Shown here piece after piece: positions 33,194-43,768 of a stretch of DNA of 64,000 bases. Made by a program: the position numbers and the translations under genes. Origin of the DNA: Bacillus sp. CH30_1T (lineage in GTDB: Bacteria > Bacillota > Bacilli > Bacillales > Bacillaceae_B). Position 1 is the stretch's first letter. Every line of letters starts with the position of its first letter. The stretch is taken from NCBI RefSeq assembly GCF_008364765.1, contig NZ_VTUY01000002.1, positions 64,501-128,500 on the forward strand, written 5' to 3'. The notes beneath the pieces are model-generated. The model was not told the origin of the DNA. It did no database searches and was given only the letters and a program-made list of their open reading frames with translations.

Positions 33194-34681
33194 TCATGCT
33201 TGTGAGTGTTGTTTTCTCCACTCAGATGGGGTTGCATGTTCGTATTTTTTAAATTGCTTATAGAAATAAGTAGCATCCGTATAACCTACTTTTTTGCCGA
33301 TATGCCCCGCTTTTTCATGTGAATTCATTAAAAGTTTCTTAGCCCGGTCAATTCTCAGGTGGTTCAGATATTTGGTGAAGGAGTCTTTGACTTCCTTTTG
33401 AAATAATTGTCCTAAATAGATAGGATTGATGTGAAAACGATGGCCGAGTGTTTTCAAGGACATGTCTTCTGAGTAGTTCTGATGGATATAGGTAAGAACC
33501 GTTTGAATGATCGGACTCTTCTTCTCTTCTCCACTCTCATCATGTTCTATGTACCTTATGCATTGATCCATGATGGCAAGGGCGTCTTCATTACCTTGAA
33601 GGTACAGAATTTGATGGATTAATTGAACGTATTGAGAATACTCCAAGGAAATCAGAAACTTGTTTTTCATCTGAAAGAAGTATTCAAGCATGATGCTTTT
33701 TATAACGAATACGTCTTTATCCTGTTCTAGCTGAGTGAAGATTCCACTTAAATAATTGCGTACAGTATCATATTCCTGATTGGCTAAGTGCTCCAGAATA
33801 TCTGGTTTCAGGTAGTTAATCGTCTGCTTTTCGGATGTTGACGATTTCAAGTGCATTTCCTCTGCTATACGATGATCTTGACCCGGTAGCAGCATCTTCA
33901 ATTCACACGCCATTTCTAACTCCCGGTATACCTTCTCGGCATCTTCGATGAAATCTACCCTTCTACTCATGACAACAACGTGTTCTCTCCCGTTGCATTC
34001 ATGCTCAACAATCGAGGAGACTTCCGCTTTCTCCTCTTCAAAAGACTCCTCAGACCAAATGAGGAGAATATCCCCCGAAGGTGTAGTGATCGCCAATGTA
34101 CTAGTTTCTTCCTCGATCGTTTTCTGCAGGTGTATCGCTTCTTCCAATTCTGTTTTTAACAAACCTAGACGAAGAGGTGTTTGAATATTGACCATTGGGT
34201 AAAACGAGATTCTTTCTTTAAAATCATTCTCCGTCATTTTTCTCATCAGCCATCTCCAAATGGAGTGATCGCGGAGAATAAGGATAGACTCTTCTTCTAG
34301 TGTTATCCGATCTATTTTTTCCTTCAAGTGAAGGATGGTAGACAAGAGCTCATCTTCATTAATGGGCTTTAATAAATAATTTTCAATACCAAGTTTCAGG
34401 CCTTTTTTCACCAAGTCGAACTCTTGAAAACCTGAAAGAATAATGGACTTAATCGATTCTTTTTCCTTGCTTATCCTCTCTATCAACTCAAGGCCGGTTA
34501 GCTCAGGCATTTTAATATCAGTAATTAATACATCAAATTCAATTTCCCTGGACAGTTCTAATGCTTCCAAGCCATTCTTCGCTGTAGCCACAATGGTAAA
34601 TCCAATGTCTTCCCAATCAAGTATATACTTCAACCCTTCTAGAATAAGCGGTTCATCGTCTACCAGCATAACTCTTATCAC
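33194..34681 (-). CDS. Response regulator, YesN type (REC plus AraC helix-turn-helix)
   Basis: A 495-residue DNA-binding response regulator. Receiver domain residues 1-120 have acidic DDE at 8-10, phospho-acceptor Asp55 (VLITDIKMPE) and Lys near 104 (YLLKPINEDE). A long middle part is of unknown role, and the last about 100 residues form an AraC-type double helix-turn-helix (YSEDMSLKTLGHRFHINPIY and AKKLLMNSHEKAGHIGKKVG). The start is GTG with GAGGTG six bases ahead. It is three bases downstream of its sensor gene. In this group the pair switches on the adjacent LplABC-type transporter, here the one just downstream. Confidence 0.9.
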   Translation of the reverse strand: MIRVMLVDDEPLILEGLKYILDWEDIGFTIVATAKNGLEALELSREIEFDVLITDIKMPELTGLELIERISKEKESIKSIILSGFQEFDLVKKGLKLGIENYLLKPINEDELLSTILHLKEKIDRITLEEESILILRDHSIWRWLMRKMTENDFKERISFYPMVNIQTPLRLGLLKTELEEAIHLQKTIEEETSTLAITTPSGDILLIWSEESFEEEKAEVSSIVEHECNGREHVVVMSRRVDFIEDAEKVYRELEMACELKMLLPGQDHRIAEEMHLKSSTSEKQTINYLKPDILEHLANQEYDTVRNYLSGIFTQLEQDKDVFVIKSIMLEYFFQMKNKFLISLEYSQYVQLIHQILYLQGNEDALAIMDQCIRYIEHDESGEEKKSPIIQTVLTYIHQNYSEDMSLKTLGHRFHINPIYLGQLFQKEVKDSFTKYLNHLRIDRAKKLLMNSHEKAGHIGKKVGYTDATYFYKQFKKYEHATPSEWRKQHSQA

Positions 34682-34684
34682 TTA

Positions 34685-36454
34685 CTACACCTCATTTATT
34701 ATTGGTAATTTAACCGTGACGGAAGTTTTGACATTAGGTACACTCCGTATCTCCACACCATAATCGGAACCATACTTTAATTGAATACGCCTGTGAACAT
34801 TTCCCAGGCCGATTGAATCGGAAGTTCCTTCTTCCTGTTTCAATCTTGACTTGATGTCTTCCAACTTTTTATATTCAATGCCACTTCCATTGTCTTCAAT
34901 TTCTAGGATAAGTCTATCGTTCTGCTCATAAATGGTGACCGTTAATTGGTTGGTTTCGCTATCTCTCCTGAAGCCATGCAATAAGAAGTTTTCAATCAAA
35001 GGCTGTAATATAAACGAAGGCATATAGTAGTCCCTGATTTTTTCTTCTACATCAAAGTTGTCGATTAACTGGTTTTGAAATCGTATTTTAAATAATTCAA
35101 TATATTGTTGTGCATGGTTGATTTCGTTCTCAACCGTGACTAAGTCTACTGTTTTCAACGAGTATCGAAATAACTGAGCTAATTGGACAATCATTTTGGC
35201 AGATGTTCGTCCACCCTCGGCTAATGATTTCATTCGTATGGCTTCCAGTGTGTTGTATAAGAAATGAGGATTAATCTGTGCTTGAAGATTCGCCAATTCA
35301 GCTTCTCTTTGTTTCAGCTTGGATAGGTAGACTCTATCTATGTAATCATTTAAATCATCCAATGTTTTATTAATAGTATGGGAGATATCTGTAAGATCAT
35401 CATCTACATTGGCTGTTATAATTCGTGCCGATAAGTTTCCTTCTTGTACTTCCTTCATCTTATTAAGAATTTCATCAACTCGTTTAGAGTATCCTCGTAA
35501 TGCTATGTAAGGAAGGGCAATAGACAAAACCGTTAACAATACAATAATAGACAAAATCGTTAATTTATACGTAAGGAGCTGAGCCATTTCCTTCTCTGAA
35601 ATTACGGCAGTGATCATGAGCTGACTCGTGGGCTCGATGGAGGATTGAATATAATAGCGCTCATCGAAATTCACTTTTTTTTGAACGGCACTATAAGATA
35701 AGTCCTTAAGAAGTCTTTCAGGAGCATTCCCATTAGAATAATAGAGTTGTTTGTTCCTATCTGTGATAAAAAAGGATCCCTTGGAGGGGGTATCTTTCAA
35801 TGATAATAACCTATCTAAATTTTCATAACTGAAATAGACCATTACTTTTCCCAATCGATCCATAGAAACGGGATCGTTTATTTGTTCTTCCACGACATAC
35901 ATATCCTTAGGCACGTCATACATATCCTTAGGAAGGGGGTGGTTTTCTACCATAAAGCCAGTGTCTTCTTTAGATTGATTATTTTGATTCCACCTACCAT
36001 GATCGAACAGATACACATATTCTGTTCCTAAACTTTCATTTCGAACCAGCAATGCGATGGACTCAGAATCTCTAGAGAAATAGTTCTTTACATAAATATC
36101 GAAATTATAAGGAACAAAGGAATCACTGCTCGAGAATTTATCTAAACGATACCCAATATATTCTTGGTAGTCATGCTGTAAAGCAAAAGCCAAATCTTCA
36201 ATTAACCGTTCTTCTTGGTAAAGCTGACGAATACCTTGACTAACGAATTGATGCTTGGCATGTATTTCAGATTTGATTTCATCGATAACCGCTTCTTGTC
36301 TATCAATTTCACGTTGAACGATAAAGTCAGAATAATATTCTGATAGAAAAACAAATAAGGTGGACATTGTAAGGAAAATGATGAGGGAATAAGTTAAAAA
36401 CACCCTATAAAACATTCTCTTGCTTATTCGTTTGAAAAATAGGAACGCTTTCAT
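34685..36454 (-). CDS. Sensor histidine kinase, YesM type
   Basis: A 589-residue membrane sensor. A first helix (about 15-37, FLTYSLIIFLTMSTLFVFLS) and a second (about 300-320, LTILSIIVLLTVLSIALPY) enclose an extracellular dCache-like domain; then come a HAMP segment, a His_kinase domain (LQAQINPHFLYNTLEAI with the phospho-accepting His) and an ATPase domain (DNGSGIE, SIGLGNVHRRI). AGGGGA seven bases ahead supports the ATG at 36454; the frame is open further upstream without a site. It probably detects a glycan outside the cell, or the loaded binding protein. Confidence 0.9.
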   Translation of the reverse strand: MKAFLFFKRISKRMFYRVFLTYSLIIFLTMSTLFVFLSEYYSDFIVQREIDRQEAVIDEIKSEIHAKHQFVSQGIRQLYQEERLIEDLAFALQHDYQEYIGYRLDKFSSSDSFVPYNFDIYVKNYFSRDSESIALLVRNESLGTEYVYLFDHGRWNQNNQSKEDTGFMVENHPLPKDMYDVPKDMYVVEEQINDPVSMDRLGKVMVYFSYENLDRLLSLKDTPSKGSFFITDRNKQLYYSNGNAPERLLKDLSYSAVQKKVNFDERYYIQSSIEPTSQLMITAVISEKEMAQLLTYKLTILSIIVLLTVLSIALPYIALRGYSKRVDEILNKMKEVQEGNLSARIITANVDDDLTDISHTINKTLDDLNDYIDRVYLSKLKQREAELANLQAQINPHFLYNTLEAIRMKSLAEGGRTSAKMIVQLAQLFRYSLKTVDLVTVENEINHAQQYIELFKIRFQNQLIDNFDVEEKIRDYYMPSFILQPLIENFLLHGFRRDSETNQLTVTIYEQNDRLILEIEDNGSGIEYKKLEDIKSRLKQEEGTSDSIGLGNVHRRIQLKYGSDYGVEIRSVPNVKTSVTVKLPIINEV

Positions 36455-36628
36455 TTTTGAATCCCCTAACGTAAGGTAAAAGGGGGAACAGAAGCTCAGA
36501 AGCACCTGTTCCCTGTCCTTCACCTGCGATTCTATCAAATTGGCAAATCTGAGGTGCTGTCCGGATGATCCAACCTGTAATATTCTTTTTGAGTATAAAC
36601 TTGGTTCAGTCTAGGGACGCTCAGAGTT

Positions 36629-39600
36629 CTATCCCTTTATGACGATTTCAATCGTCTTGATTTCATAAGGATCGAATGTTAAACATAATGGGTTTTTGTT
36701 AAAATCCGTGATGTTTTCATCTTCCATGAGGTTCACTTCCCGCCATGCATCTACCGGCAATGAGCTGGTGATGGTGACGGACGAGCGTGCACCTTCCATT
36801 TCATGAAGACGGACAATCAGGGATTCACGGTCTTCCGCTTTTTTCACCGTGTCGATGATGACGCCATGACCGGAAATAGACAGAAGGGGTTCTTGGAACC
36901 CGGATTGGGTTTCTCCCCGGACGATCCGAAGCGGTGCGTTCAGGTAAGTGGCTTCCCGTTCTATATCATGCTTAGACGTCTGTCCAGCAAAAGGATAGAG
37001 TGAATAGACGAAGTGATGATGCCCTATATCAGCCTTGGGATCTGGATATACGGGGCCTTTTAGTAAGGAAAGGCCCAGGACATTATCTTTAATAGAGTAG
37101 CCATACTTACTATCGTTCATCAAACTGATCCCATAATAAGGTTCGGTGAGTGCAGCCCATTTATGTCCCACCGACTCGAATCTTGCCATATCCCAAGAAG
37201 TGTTCCAGTGGGTTGGACGTTTGACGTTCCCGAACTGGATATCGTAAATGGCTTCGGTGGATCGGATGGCAACTGGAAACTCCACTTTGAGAAGCTGCTG
37301 TCTGGCCGACCAATTAATATCCGTCTCGAAGTCGATGCGTTTTGTATGAGAATAACAATGGATTCTCTGGAAAATTTCCATTTGTGGAGTTTTCCATGTA
37401 AATGCTACGGTTGTTTTTAAAGGTCCATTTTCAAGTATAGTACACTCCTCGAGTAAATCAATAGGAGTCGATTTCTCCACATAATAAAGGTCAATGTCCC
37501 AGGCATCGTGGGCTAGTGGCTTGTCTTCATAGAGTTTCAGCACATTGCCTGTTGCTCCAGCCTGAATCATCTCCCGTCCCTCTTCTTTATCGTAAAGACT
37601 TGTGATGTGACCATTTGCATTCCATCGGATGCGATAAACCGGTGTTTCCCATTTTCTTTCATCCAGGTCAATGTTACTCAACGTCTCCTTTTCCTTGCCC
37701 TTCCTCCCTGTCAAACAGATCGTTTGGTAAGAGAATGGTCTCGCTTCAGGCACAAGGACGAGGGTATCACCATTGGACAGAGACTGGGTCTCGACCTCTA
37801 ACCCATCCAGCTCATAAACTCCATTGGATTCAGGCACGGTGACCAGAACCGGTGATGTATATTGATGTGGATGAAGAAAGGACCAATGATGATCTCCATA
37901 CAAGATATGATTCTCTTGAGTGGTTATAATCGTATCCTTGATTCCAGACGCTTTTTCATAATCTTGGTGGGCATCCTCATATACTTCCGTGATCGAAGAA
38001 CCCGGGATGATGTCGTGGAATTGATTTAGTAGAATCATCTTCCAACCCGTTTCAAGGAGTGCCTGGGGATATTGATCCCATCCATTCACAGCACTGTTCC
38101 AGGAAGAGAGAAGTTCCGCTTCACGGTACCCGTATTCAAGCTTCCGATTCGTCTCTTTCATCTTGGCATGGCTTGTGTAGGTACCTCTGTGATACTCCAA
38201 ATATAATTCCCCGTCCCACGTATGGGTGTACTGATCAGTTTTCCCCACGGTATCATGAAGCTTCTCGAAATAGGTCTGGGCATTGACGGACTTAACGGAC
38301 GGCATGCTTGGAACGGTGTCGAGATGGCGCTTCATTTCGATCATTTCACGATTGACGCCGCCACCTCCGTCTCCGTATCCATATGCCAGGAGCAGTTCTT
38401 TATTCAAGTCTTTATCACGGTACTTTTCCCAAATGCCTTTAACGGTTTCAGCCGTGACCAGCCCGTTATACGTATAGAACCATGAGTCGGCAGGTCTTCC
38501 CGGCTCAGGCGTCGTAATAAAATGGGTCAGAATTTCGGAACCGTCAATTCCTCTCCACTGGAACGTATCGTGGGGCATCCGGTTGTATTGATTCCAACTG
38601 ATTTTCGTCGTCATGAACGTATCAATGCCAGATTTCCTTAATATTTGGGGGAGGGACCAGCTGTAGCCGAATACATCAGGAAGCCATAATGTCCGGGTCT
38701 TCTTATTGAACTCTTTCTCAAAAAACCTTTTACCATATAAAAGCTGACGTACAAAGGATTCCCCGGATGGAATGTTACAATCGGCTTCCACCCACATGGA
38801 GCCCTCCACCTCCCACTGACCGTCCGCAACCTTCGCTTTGATCGCTGCGTACAATTCCGGATCTTCCTCCTTCACCCATTCGTAAAGTTGAGGCTGACTT
38901 TGCAGGAAAGTGTAGTCAGGATAAAGTTCCATCAATCTAAGTACTGTGTAGAACGTCCTCCTTGCCTTTTCCTTCGTATGTTTTGTACGCCACAGCCAGG
39001 CAAGATCGATATGGGAATGACCGGTGGCATGAATGGTTATATCCGAGTGCTTAGGAAGGTTATTCATTTCATGTAATAGTACAGAACGAGCAGCATAAAG
39101 ACTTTGATAAAAGGCATCATTACCTCTGTCCGACCAGTCGATCTCACGGAATGCCCGGTTGAGGATGGTCAATACGATGGAACGGTTAGGGTCGTGCTCA
39201 TCTTGCTGTTTAATAGAATCCAGTATCGCTTTGGATTTGAAATACAACTCATCCACTTTCTCATCCAAGTATCCCCACCAGGCTTCCTTCAACCGGTAAT
39301 ACTGGTTAGCAGGCTGACCGCCCCCCTCTAGGCCGGACCAAAGCTGAATGGAAATATCGAGGGAGTCCTCTGCAGGCAGTATGACTTCTTTATGATTGGA
39401 GTCGACCCCCTGGAACGGCTTCCCATTCACATAGAGGAGGGACTCGAATCCTGAGTTATTCCCTCCTCCGGTCCTTCCGAGATCGAGGTAGAGGACAGCC
39501 TTCTTTCCTTCCCATTCTTCCGGGATAGAAATAAACGCATTCAGCCATAGATATTTGTCCCTTCCTGACCAGGTATCGTTTACTTTCATCTTTTGATCTG

Positions 39601-39739
39601 AATATCCTTCAGGGAAAATGTTCTCTTTTCCTTTTATAGGCTCATAAAGATTGAAAGAGTCGATGACCCTTATATCCCGGTAACGCAGGCGATCCAACTC
39701 GTTCACTCGGTTTTCTAGCTTTTGGATAGGATAAAACAT
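36629..39739 (-). CDS. GH38 alpha-mannosidase, long (about 1,036-residue) type
   Basis: A cytoplasmic zinc alpha-mannosidase. An N-terminal beta domain of about 240 residues (NSGFESLLYVNGKPFQGVD) precedes the catalytic domain: ATGHSHIDLAWLWRTKHTKEK holds the zinc histidines, LWLPDVFGYSWSLPQILRKS the nucleophile Asp, and NQFHDIIPGSSITEVYEDA another zinc ligand. It belongs to the vacuolar/bacterial Ams1-like long class and differs from the two shorter GH38 enzymes in this window. GGAGG six bases ahead supports the ATG at 39739. It is 13 bases after GH125. It would remove alpha-1,2/1,3/1,6-linked mannose from imported glycan. Confidence 0.9.
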   Translation of the reverse strand: MFYPIQKLENRVNELDRLRYRDIRVIDSFNLYEPIKGKENIFPEGYSDQKMKVNDTWSGRDKYLWLNAFISIPEEWEGKKAVLYLDLGRTGGGNNSGFESLLYVNGKPFQGVDSNHKEVILPAEDSLDISIQLWSGLEGGGQPANQYYRLKEAWWGYLDEKVDELYFKSKAILDSIKQQDEHDPNRSIVLTILNRAFREIDWSDRGNDAFYQSLYAARSVLLHEMNNLPKHSDITIHATGHSHIDLAWLWRTKHTKEKARRTFYTVLRLMELYPDYTFLQSQPQLYEWVKEEDPELYAAIKAKVADGQWEVEGSMWVEADCNIPSGESFVRQLLYGKRFFEKEFNKKTRTLWLPDVFGYSWSLPQILRKSGIDTFMTTKISWNQYNRMPHDTFQWRGIDGSEILTHFITTPEPGRPADSWFYTYNGLVTAETVKGIWEKYRDKDLNKELLLAYGYGDGGGGVNREMIEMKRHLDTVPSMPSVKSVNAQTYFEKLHDTVGKTDQYTHTWDGELYLEYHRGTYTSHAKMKETNRKLEYGYREAELLSSWNSAVNGWDQYPQALLETGWKMILLNQFHDIIPGSSITEVYEDAHQDYEKASGIKDTIITTQENHILYGDHHWSFLHPHQYTSPVLVTVPESNGVYELDGLEVETQSLSNGDTLVLVPEARPFSYQTICLTGRKGKEKETLSNIDLDERKWETPVYRIRWNANGHITSLYDKEEGREMIQAGATGNVLKLYEDKPLAHDAWDIDLYYVEKSTPIDLLEECTILENGPLKTTVAFTWKTPQMEIFQRIHCYSHTKRIDFETDINWSARQQLLKVEFPVAIRSTEAIYDIQFGNVKRPTHWNTSWDMARFESVGHKWAALTEPYYGISLMNDSKYGYSIKDNVLGLSLLKGPVYPDPKADIGHHHFVYSLYPFAGQTSKHDIEREATYLNAPLRIVRGETQSGFQEPLLSISGHGVIIDTVKKAEDRESLIVRLHEMEGARSSVTITSSLPVDAWREVNLMEDENITDFNKNPLCLTFDPYEIKTIEIVIKG

Positions 39740-39752
39740 ATGGATCCTCCAT

Positions 39753-41066
39753 TCAAGAGTTTTTACTGATAAGTGCCAATGGACTTTCGGGTACGAAGAT
39801 CCCGACTTCACTTAGAATAAATTCACTAAACATGGAATTGGCCCACGCAAACCAAGAACGAGTGAACTCTTCCGGACGATCGGCATCGAATCCTTCGTGC
39901 ATGTAAAGGGTGGATGCGTGTGTATTCTTGAACATCTCGAGGATCTTTGCCTTTTCTTCTTGAGAAGTCGCCGTCATTCCCTGGATGGCCAGGCCGATGT
40001 GCCAGATGTAATGATCAGGTGTGTGGGGACTTCCGATTCCTTCCGCCTTTTTCCCTTCATAGAAGTAAGGATTGTGGCGACTTAGAATGAACTTCCGGGT
40101 ATTTAAATACGTTTCATCATTAGGATCTGTATATCCTAGGTACGGGATGGCCAAAAGGCTTGGTACGTTGGCATCATCCATCAGATTGTACCGCCCGTCC
40201 CCATCGGTTTCGTAAGCATAGATTTCCCCGAAGACCGGATGGTTCACTTTAGCGAATGTCTCGATACCCTTCTTGATTTCAACAGAAAGCTGCTCCATTT
40301 GACCGGCGAGCTCGTCCTCCTTCATTTCCTCAAGCATTTCCTTCGCATATCCCAGTACCACAACAGCGAACATATTGGCAGGCACAAGATATCCATACAA
40401 ACACGCGTCATCACTAGGACGGAATCCCGACCAAGTCATACCTGTCTTCACGGAGTATCCACCTTTCCCCTCCCTTAGAAGAGTATCCGATACGCGGCAG
40501 TTCTCCCGTTCAAAGAGATACGGAGAGTCAGCCTCGTGATCCTGCTCCACTTTCCATACATCATGGATGACCGTCAGCACTTCCTTTAGCTGGTCATTCA
40601 ATACGCTCTCGTCACCTGTCGCCTTCCAATAAAGGTACGTCAATTGAATCGGATAGCACAGGGAGTCCACTTCATATTTACGTTCCCAGATCCAAGGGGT
40701 CATCTCCGTACGGTCAGCCTGATGTCCTTGATTGTCAGCCGTTTGGTTGAAGGCATTCGCATAAGGATCCAGAAGAATGTATTTCCATTGGCGTTCGATG
40801 ACCCCTTTCAGCATTGCGGCAATTTCCGCATCTTCTTTCGCGAGAGTCAAATACGGGCGAACCTGAGCGGACGAATCCCTGAGCCACATGGCCGGGATGT
40901 CCCCTGTTATCACAAAGGTTCCATCCTTATCCTTTTTCAAAGTCGTTTGGTACGTATTCAAGAAGCAATTTTCGAATAATTCATAGACTTCCGGATCATG
41001 GATATAGGCCGACTTCACTTTATTCATAATCGTTTGAAAAGACGCTGGTACTACTTTTTCACTCAT
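39753..41066 (-). CDS. GH125 exo-alpha-1,6-mannosidase
   Basis: A 437-residue (alpha/alpha)6-barrel enzyme that removes terminal alpha-1,6-mannose by inversion. Family signatures are GDIPAMWLRDSSAQVRPYL (active-site aspartate), RTEMTPWIWERKYEVDSLCY, MTWSGFRPSDDACLYGY and DDANVPSLLAIPYLG. It lacks a signal peptide, so it acts in the cytoplasm on imported glycans. GAGGAG eight bases ahead supports the ATG at 41066. In streptococci GH125 sits beside GH38 in CcpA-controlled N-glycan loci; here it lies between two GH38 genes. Confidence 0.93.
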   Translation of the reverse strand: MSEKVVPASFQTIMNKVKSAYIHDPEVYELFENCFLNTYQTTLKKDKDGTFVITGDIPAMWLRDSSAQVRPYLTLAKEDAEIAAMLKGVIERQWKYILLDPYANAFNQTADNQGHQADRTEMTPWIWERKYEVDSLCYPIQLTYLYWKATGDESVLNDQLKEVLTVIHDVWKVEQDHEADSPYLFERENCRVSDTLLREGKGGYSVKTGMTWSGFRPSDDACLYGYLVPANMFAVVVLGYAKEMLEEMKEDELAGQMEQLSVEIKKGIETFAKVNHPVFGEIYAYETDGDGRYNLMDDANVPSLLAIPYLGYTDPNDETYLNTRKFILSRHNPYFYEGKKAEGIGSPHTPDHYIWHIGLAIQGMTATSQEEKAKILEMFKNTHASTLYMHEGFDADRPEEFTRSWFAWANSMFSEFILSEVGIFVPESPLALISKNS

Positions 41067-41071
41067 GATAT

Positions 41072-43768
41072 TCACTCCTCGTCAGTTTGAATTAAAACAG
41101 TAATAATTTCTTTGGGTCGGATGGTCCGCTCCACGTTTCCGTGTCCTAGACATTCTTTCTTTTCTTCTAGAATCGTAGAAAGATAGACTTCATCTCCCTC
41201 TACACTCAGTTCCTGTGGTTCATCCGTCGGGTTAAACCACCTGACAATGATTCCTATTCCTTCTTCCGCAGGCTTGCATGCTGTCAAGGCTAAAGCATCA
41301 CCCGACCATTTGAATAGACTGACAGTCTTTTCATTTCTTCCTTCACCTTGTTCTACTTGAACAACAGTCGGATTCAAAGGATAGTGATAGGCTTCATTGA
41401 AAGCACGTGAATCAATGACATTTCCTTGATGGGGGATCACTATAAATTCTGCTTTATTTAGACCAAGGCACTGTGCTTCCGGTGTTTCAAACACCCCCCA
41501 ATCCCCGAGCTCCCCGACGGATCGGAGCAGTGTGACCGCAATCGATTTTCCGTCCACGATTTCATATTCATGAAGACCCTTCCCAGCAATCGTCAACCCC
41601 TTCTCATGGTCATCGAGGCTGACAAACCTTTGCATATGGTGATCGAACGTCGGATTGATCCACTGGCTTTCCGGTTTATTTGGACGCTTTACCACTTCAA
41701 AAACACTATCGGCAAAGTGATACAGATTCCCTTTTCCAACAGGAAACAACGCACGCAAGCGATGGTCTTTTGCTTGATTGTCTATTGTCACTTCGACCTT
41801 CAGCCCTTTAGAACCCTTTTCGAGGATGAGCAAGGTTTTAAAGGTTAGCAACACTTCTTCCTCATGTCGTCCCGCTTTACGCTCAGGGTGCCAGACCAGG
41901 TCCTGCCGCTCTAATTCCAATTGTTCATCGGCTTGCTTCGGGACAGAAATCTTGGACTCAATCTCAATGGATGCACGATATGGGTTATTTTCTACAAGGT
42001 TCACGGAAGAGGCTTGCTGCTCCGTTGTGTAGACAATACCGTCATTACTTGCTTTGAACATATACTCGTTTCCGATATCCCCCATGTCTTCATACATTCC
42101 AAGGCTTTCATATTGATAGCCCGTTTGTTTGTCCAAGATTGAATAGGATCCATTCTCATGAACGGTCACACAGATATGCTCGTTTTCAAGCTTTTGTTCT
42201 GATTGGTGCCACATAAGGTTTTCCTCATGAGGCGTACCTTCACCAGGCACTAAATAACACGTTTCATAGCCAATATGAATAGGGGATTCTATTGCAAATG
42301 TTATTTCTATTTCCTTCGCATAATAAGGTTTTCTGAATCCATCTCCCGGGAGGTCGTAACCGAATGAGATGCCCTTTTCTTTCACATGAACAGGTATCGT
42401 CGTTCCATCCCCTCTCTCTAACACAAAAGAAGGGAGTGGGGTGCTCTTTAACTTACCGGGAATCTGACGAAAATCCAATTCATCAAAATAGATTTTCTGA
42501 ACCATCACTTTTTCTCGAATGACCTGAGTAGAAGGTTTTCCATCCGTGTAAAACAGGATAAGTGGAATCGCTTCAGGGTTATGATGTGTCGTAGAGATAC
42601 CGGATGCAATCTCACGCGCTTGCTCCGTAACATATCTCAAAGCCCCTTTCTCAACCTTATCGAAACGTGTCTCCATTTCCCGGTGAACGCCATCTACACT
42701 GCACCCACAAATACTGTCATGAGGATGATTCTCCATAAGCATCTTCCAATAAAATTCCGCAAAATCACGGTGAAGTCTTTTGTCTTCTACCAGGAGCCCC
42801 ATCGGCTCAAATACTCTTTCCAATAGAGCCTGACAGCGGTCGTTCGCCTGCTTTAAATAGATTCTCGCAGAAGCTGTGTTCACAAGTGTCGACCATCCAT
42901 CCGTTTTTTGGTTCCTGAGTTCTCCACGAATGGTTTGAAGCTCATCCGGCAGTTCTTTTTTCACCTCATCTATATATTCTTTGAAACTTGAGTGCTTGAA
43001 TGTGACATTCGGAATGAGATCATTTGCCGTCGCGATAGCTTGTACAATATCTTTTTGCAGAGGTTGATGATCACAACCATTCATAAATAATAATCGGGAA
43101 GTAGAAGCAAACTTCTCAGCATCTGCAAGTTTCTTTTTCCAAAAGGCTTCAGCCTCCGCTTTACCGGCGGGAATTTCATTTCCATTGGAATACCAATTGG
43201 CGAATAAAATCCCTAATACATTCGAGCCATCAGGAGCTTCCCACTTCATTTCTGAATAAGGGGAAGAGAATTCATCACCGTGATGAACCTGATTATTAAA
43301 CCCTGTCGGTGTCACCCCTCTTCCGAAGGCTGCAACATCTATATGGGCTTGTTGTAATAATTGCGGTGCCTGTCCATAAATGCCGAACGTATCAGGAAAA
43401 TACCCCAGCGTACCTTCTTGCCCAAGTTTCTTCGTATCTTTCATCCCATAAAGCAAATTCCTTACATTCGCTTCAGAACTTGTAAGAAATGCATCCTGCA
43501 AGATATACCATGGACCGATGATCAAACGTCCTTCACGAATATATCGTTTGACTTCTTCTCCTTTATCAGGACGGACCTGCAAATAGTCATCCACCATAAT
43601 CGTCTGTCCATCCAGGTGAAAACTGTGGAAACCCGGATCTTGTGCCAATTGCTCTAATAAATCATCAAACAGCTTTACTAAGTAATAACGGTGTTCTTCA
43701 AGTGACATATACCATTCCCGATCCCAATGAGAATGGGAAATAATATGAGCAGTTTTGTTCTCCATCAT
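41072..43768 (-). CDS. GH38 alpha-mannosidase, streptococcal SpGH38-like type
   Basis: A zinc alpha-mannosidase of 898 residues, close to the streptococcal SpGH38 length of about 900. AHIISHSHWDREWYMSLEEH carries the zinc histidines, TLGYFPDTFGIYGQAPQLLQ the nucleophile Asp, and NHPHDSICGCSVDGVHREME another zinc ligand. ATG at 43768 overlaps the preceding stop as ATGA; a second ATG follows at once and has slightly better spacing to GGAGGAG. Streptococcal homologues cleave alpha-1,3-mannose of N-glycans. With GH125 and the long GH38 this gives activity on all outer alpha-mannose linkages. Confidence 0.9.
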   Translation of the reverse strand: MMENKTAHIISHSHWDREWYMSLEEHRYYLVKLFDDLLEQLAQDPGFHSFHLDGQTIMVDDYLQVRPDKGEEVKRYIREGRLIIGPWYILQDAFLTSSEANVRNLLYGMKDTKKLGQEGTLGYFPDTFGIYGQAPQLLQQAHIDVAAFGRGVTPTGFNNQVHHGDEFSSPYSEMKWEAPDGSNVLGILFANWYSNGNEIPAGKAEAEAFWKKKLADAEKFASTSRLLFMNGCDHQPLQKDIVQAIATANDLIPNVTFKHSSFKEYIDEVKKELPDELQTIRGELRNQKTDGWSTLVNTASARIYLKQANDRCQALLERVFEPMGLLVEDKRLHRDFAEFYWKMLMENHPHDSICGCSVDGVHREMETRFDKVEKGALRYVTEQAREIASGISTTHHNPEAIPLILFYTDGKPSTQVIREKVMVQKIYFDELDFRQIPGKLKSTPLPSFVLERGDGTTIPVHVKEKGISFGYDLPGDGFRKPYYAKEIEITFAIESPIHIGYETCYLVPGEGTPHEENLMWHQSEQKLENEHICVTVHENGSYSILDKQTGYQYESLGMYEDMGDIGNEYMFKASNDGIVYTTEQQASSVNLVENNPYRASIEIESKISVPKQADEQLELERQDLVWHPERKAGRHEEEVLLTFKTLLILEKGSKGLKVEVTIDNQAKDHRLRALFPVGKGNLYHFADSVFEVVKRPNKPESQWINPTFDHHMQRFVSLDDHEKGLTIAGKGLHEYEIVDGKSIAVTLLRSVGELGDWGVFETPEAQCLGLNKAEFIVIPHQGNVIDSRAFNEAYHYPLNPTVVQVEQGEGRNEKTVSLFKWSGDALALTACKPAEEGIGIIVRWFNPTDEPQELSVEGDEVYLSTILEEKKECLGHGNVERTIRPKEIITVLIQTDEE

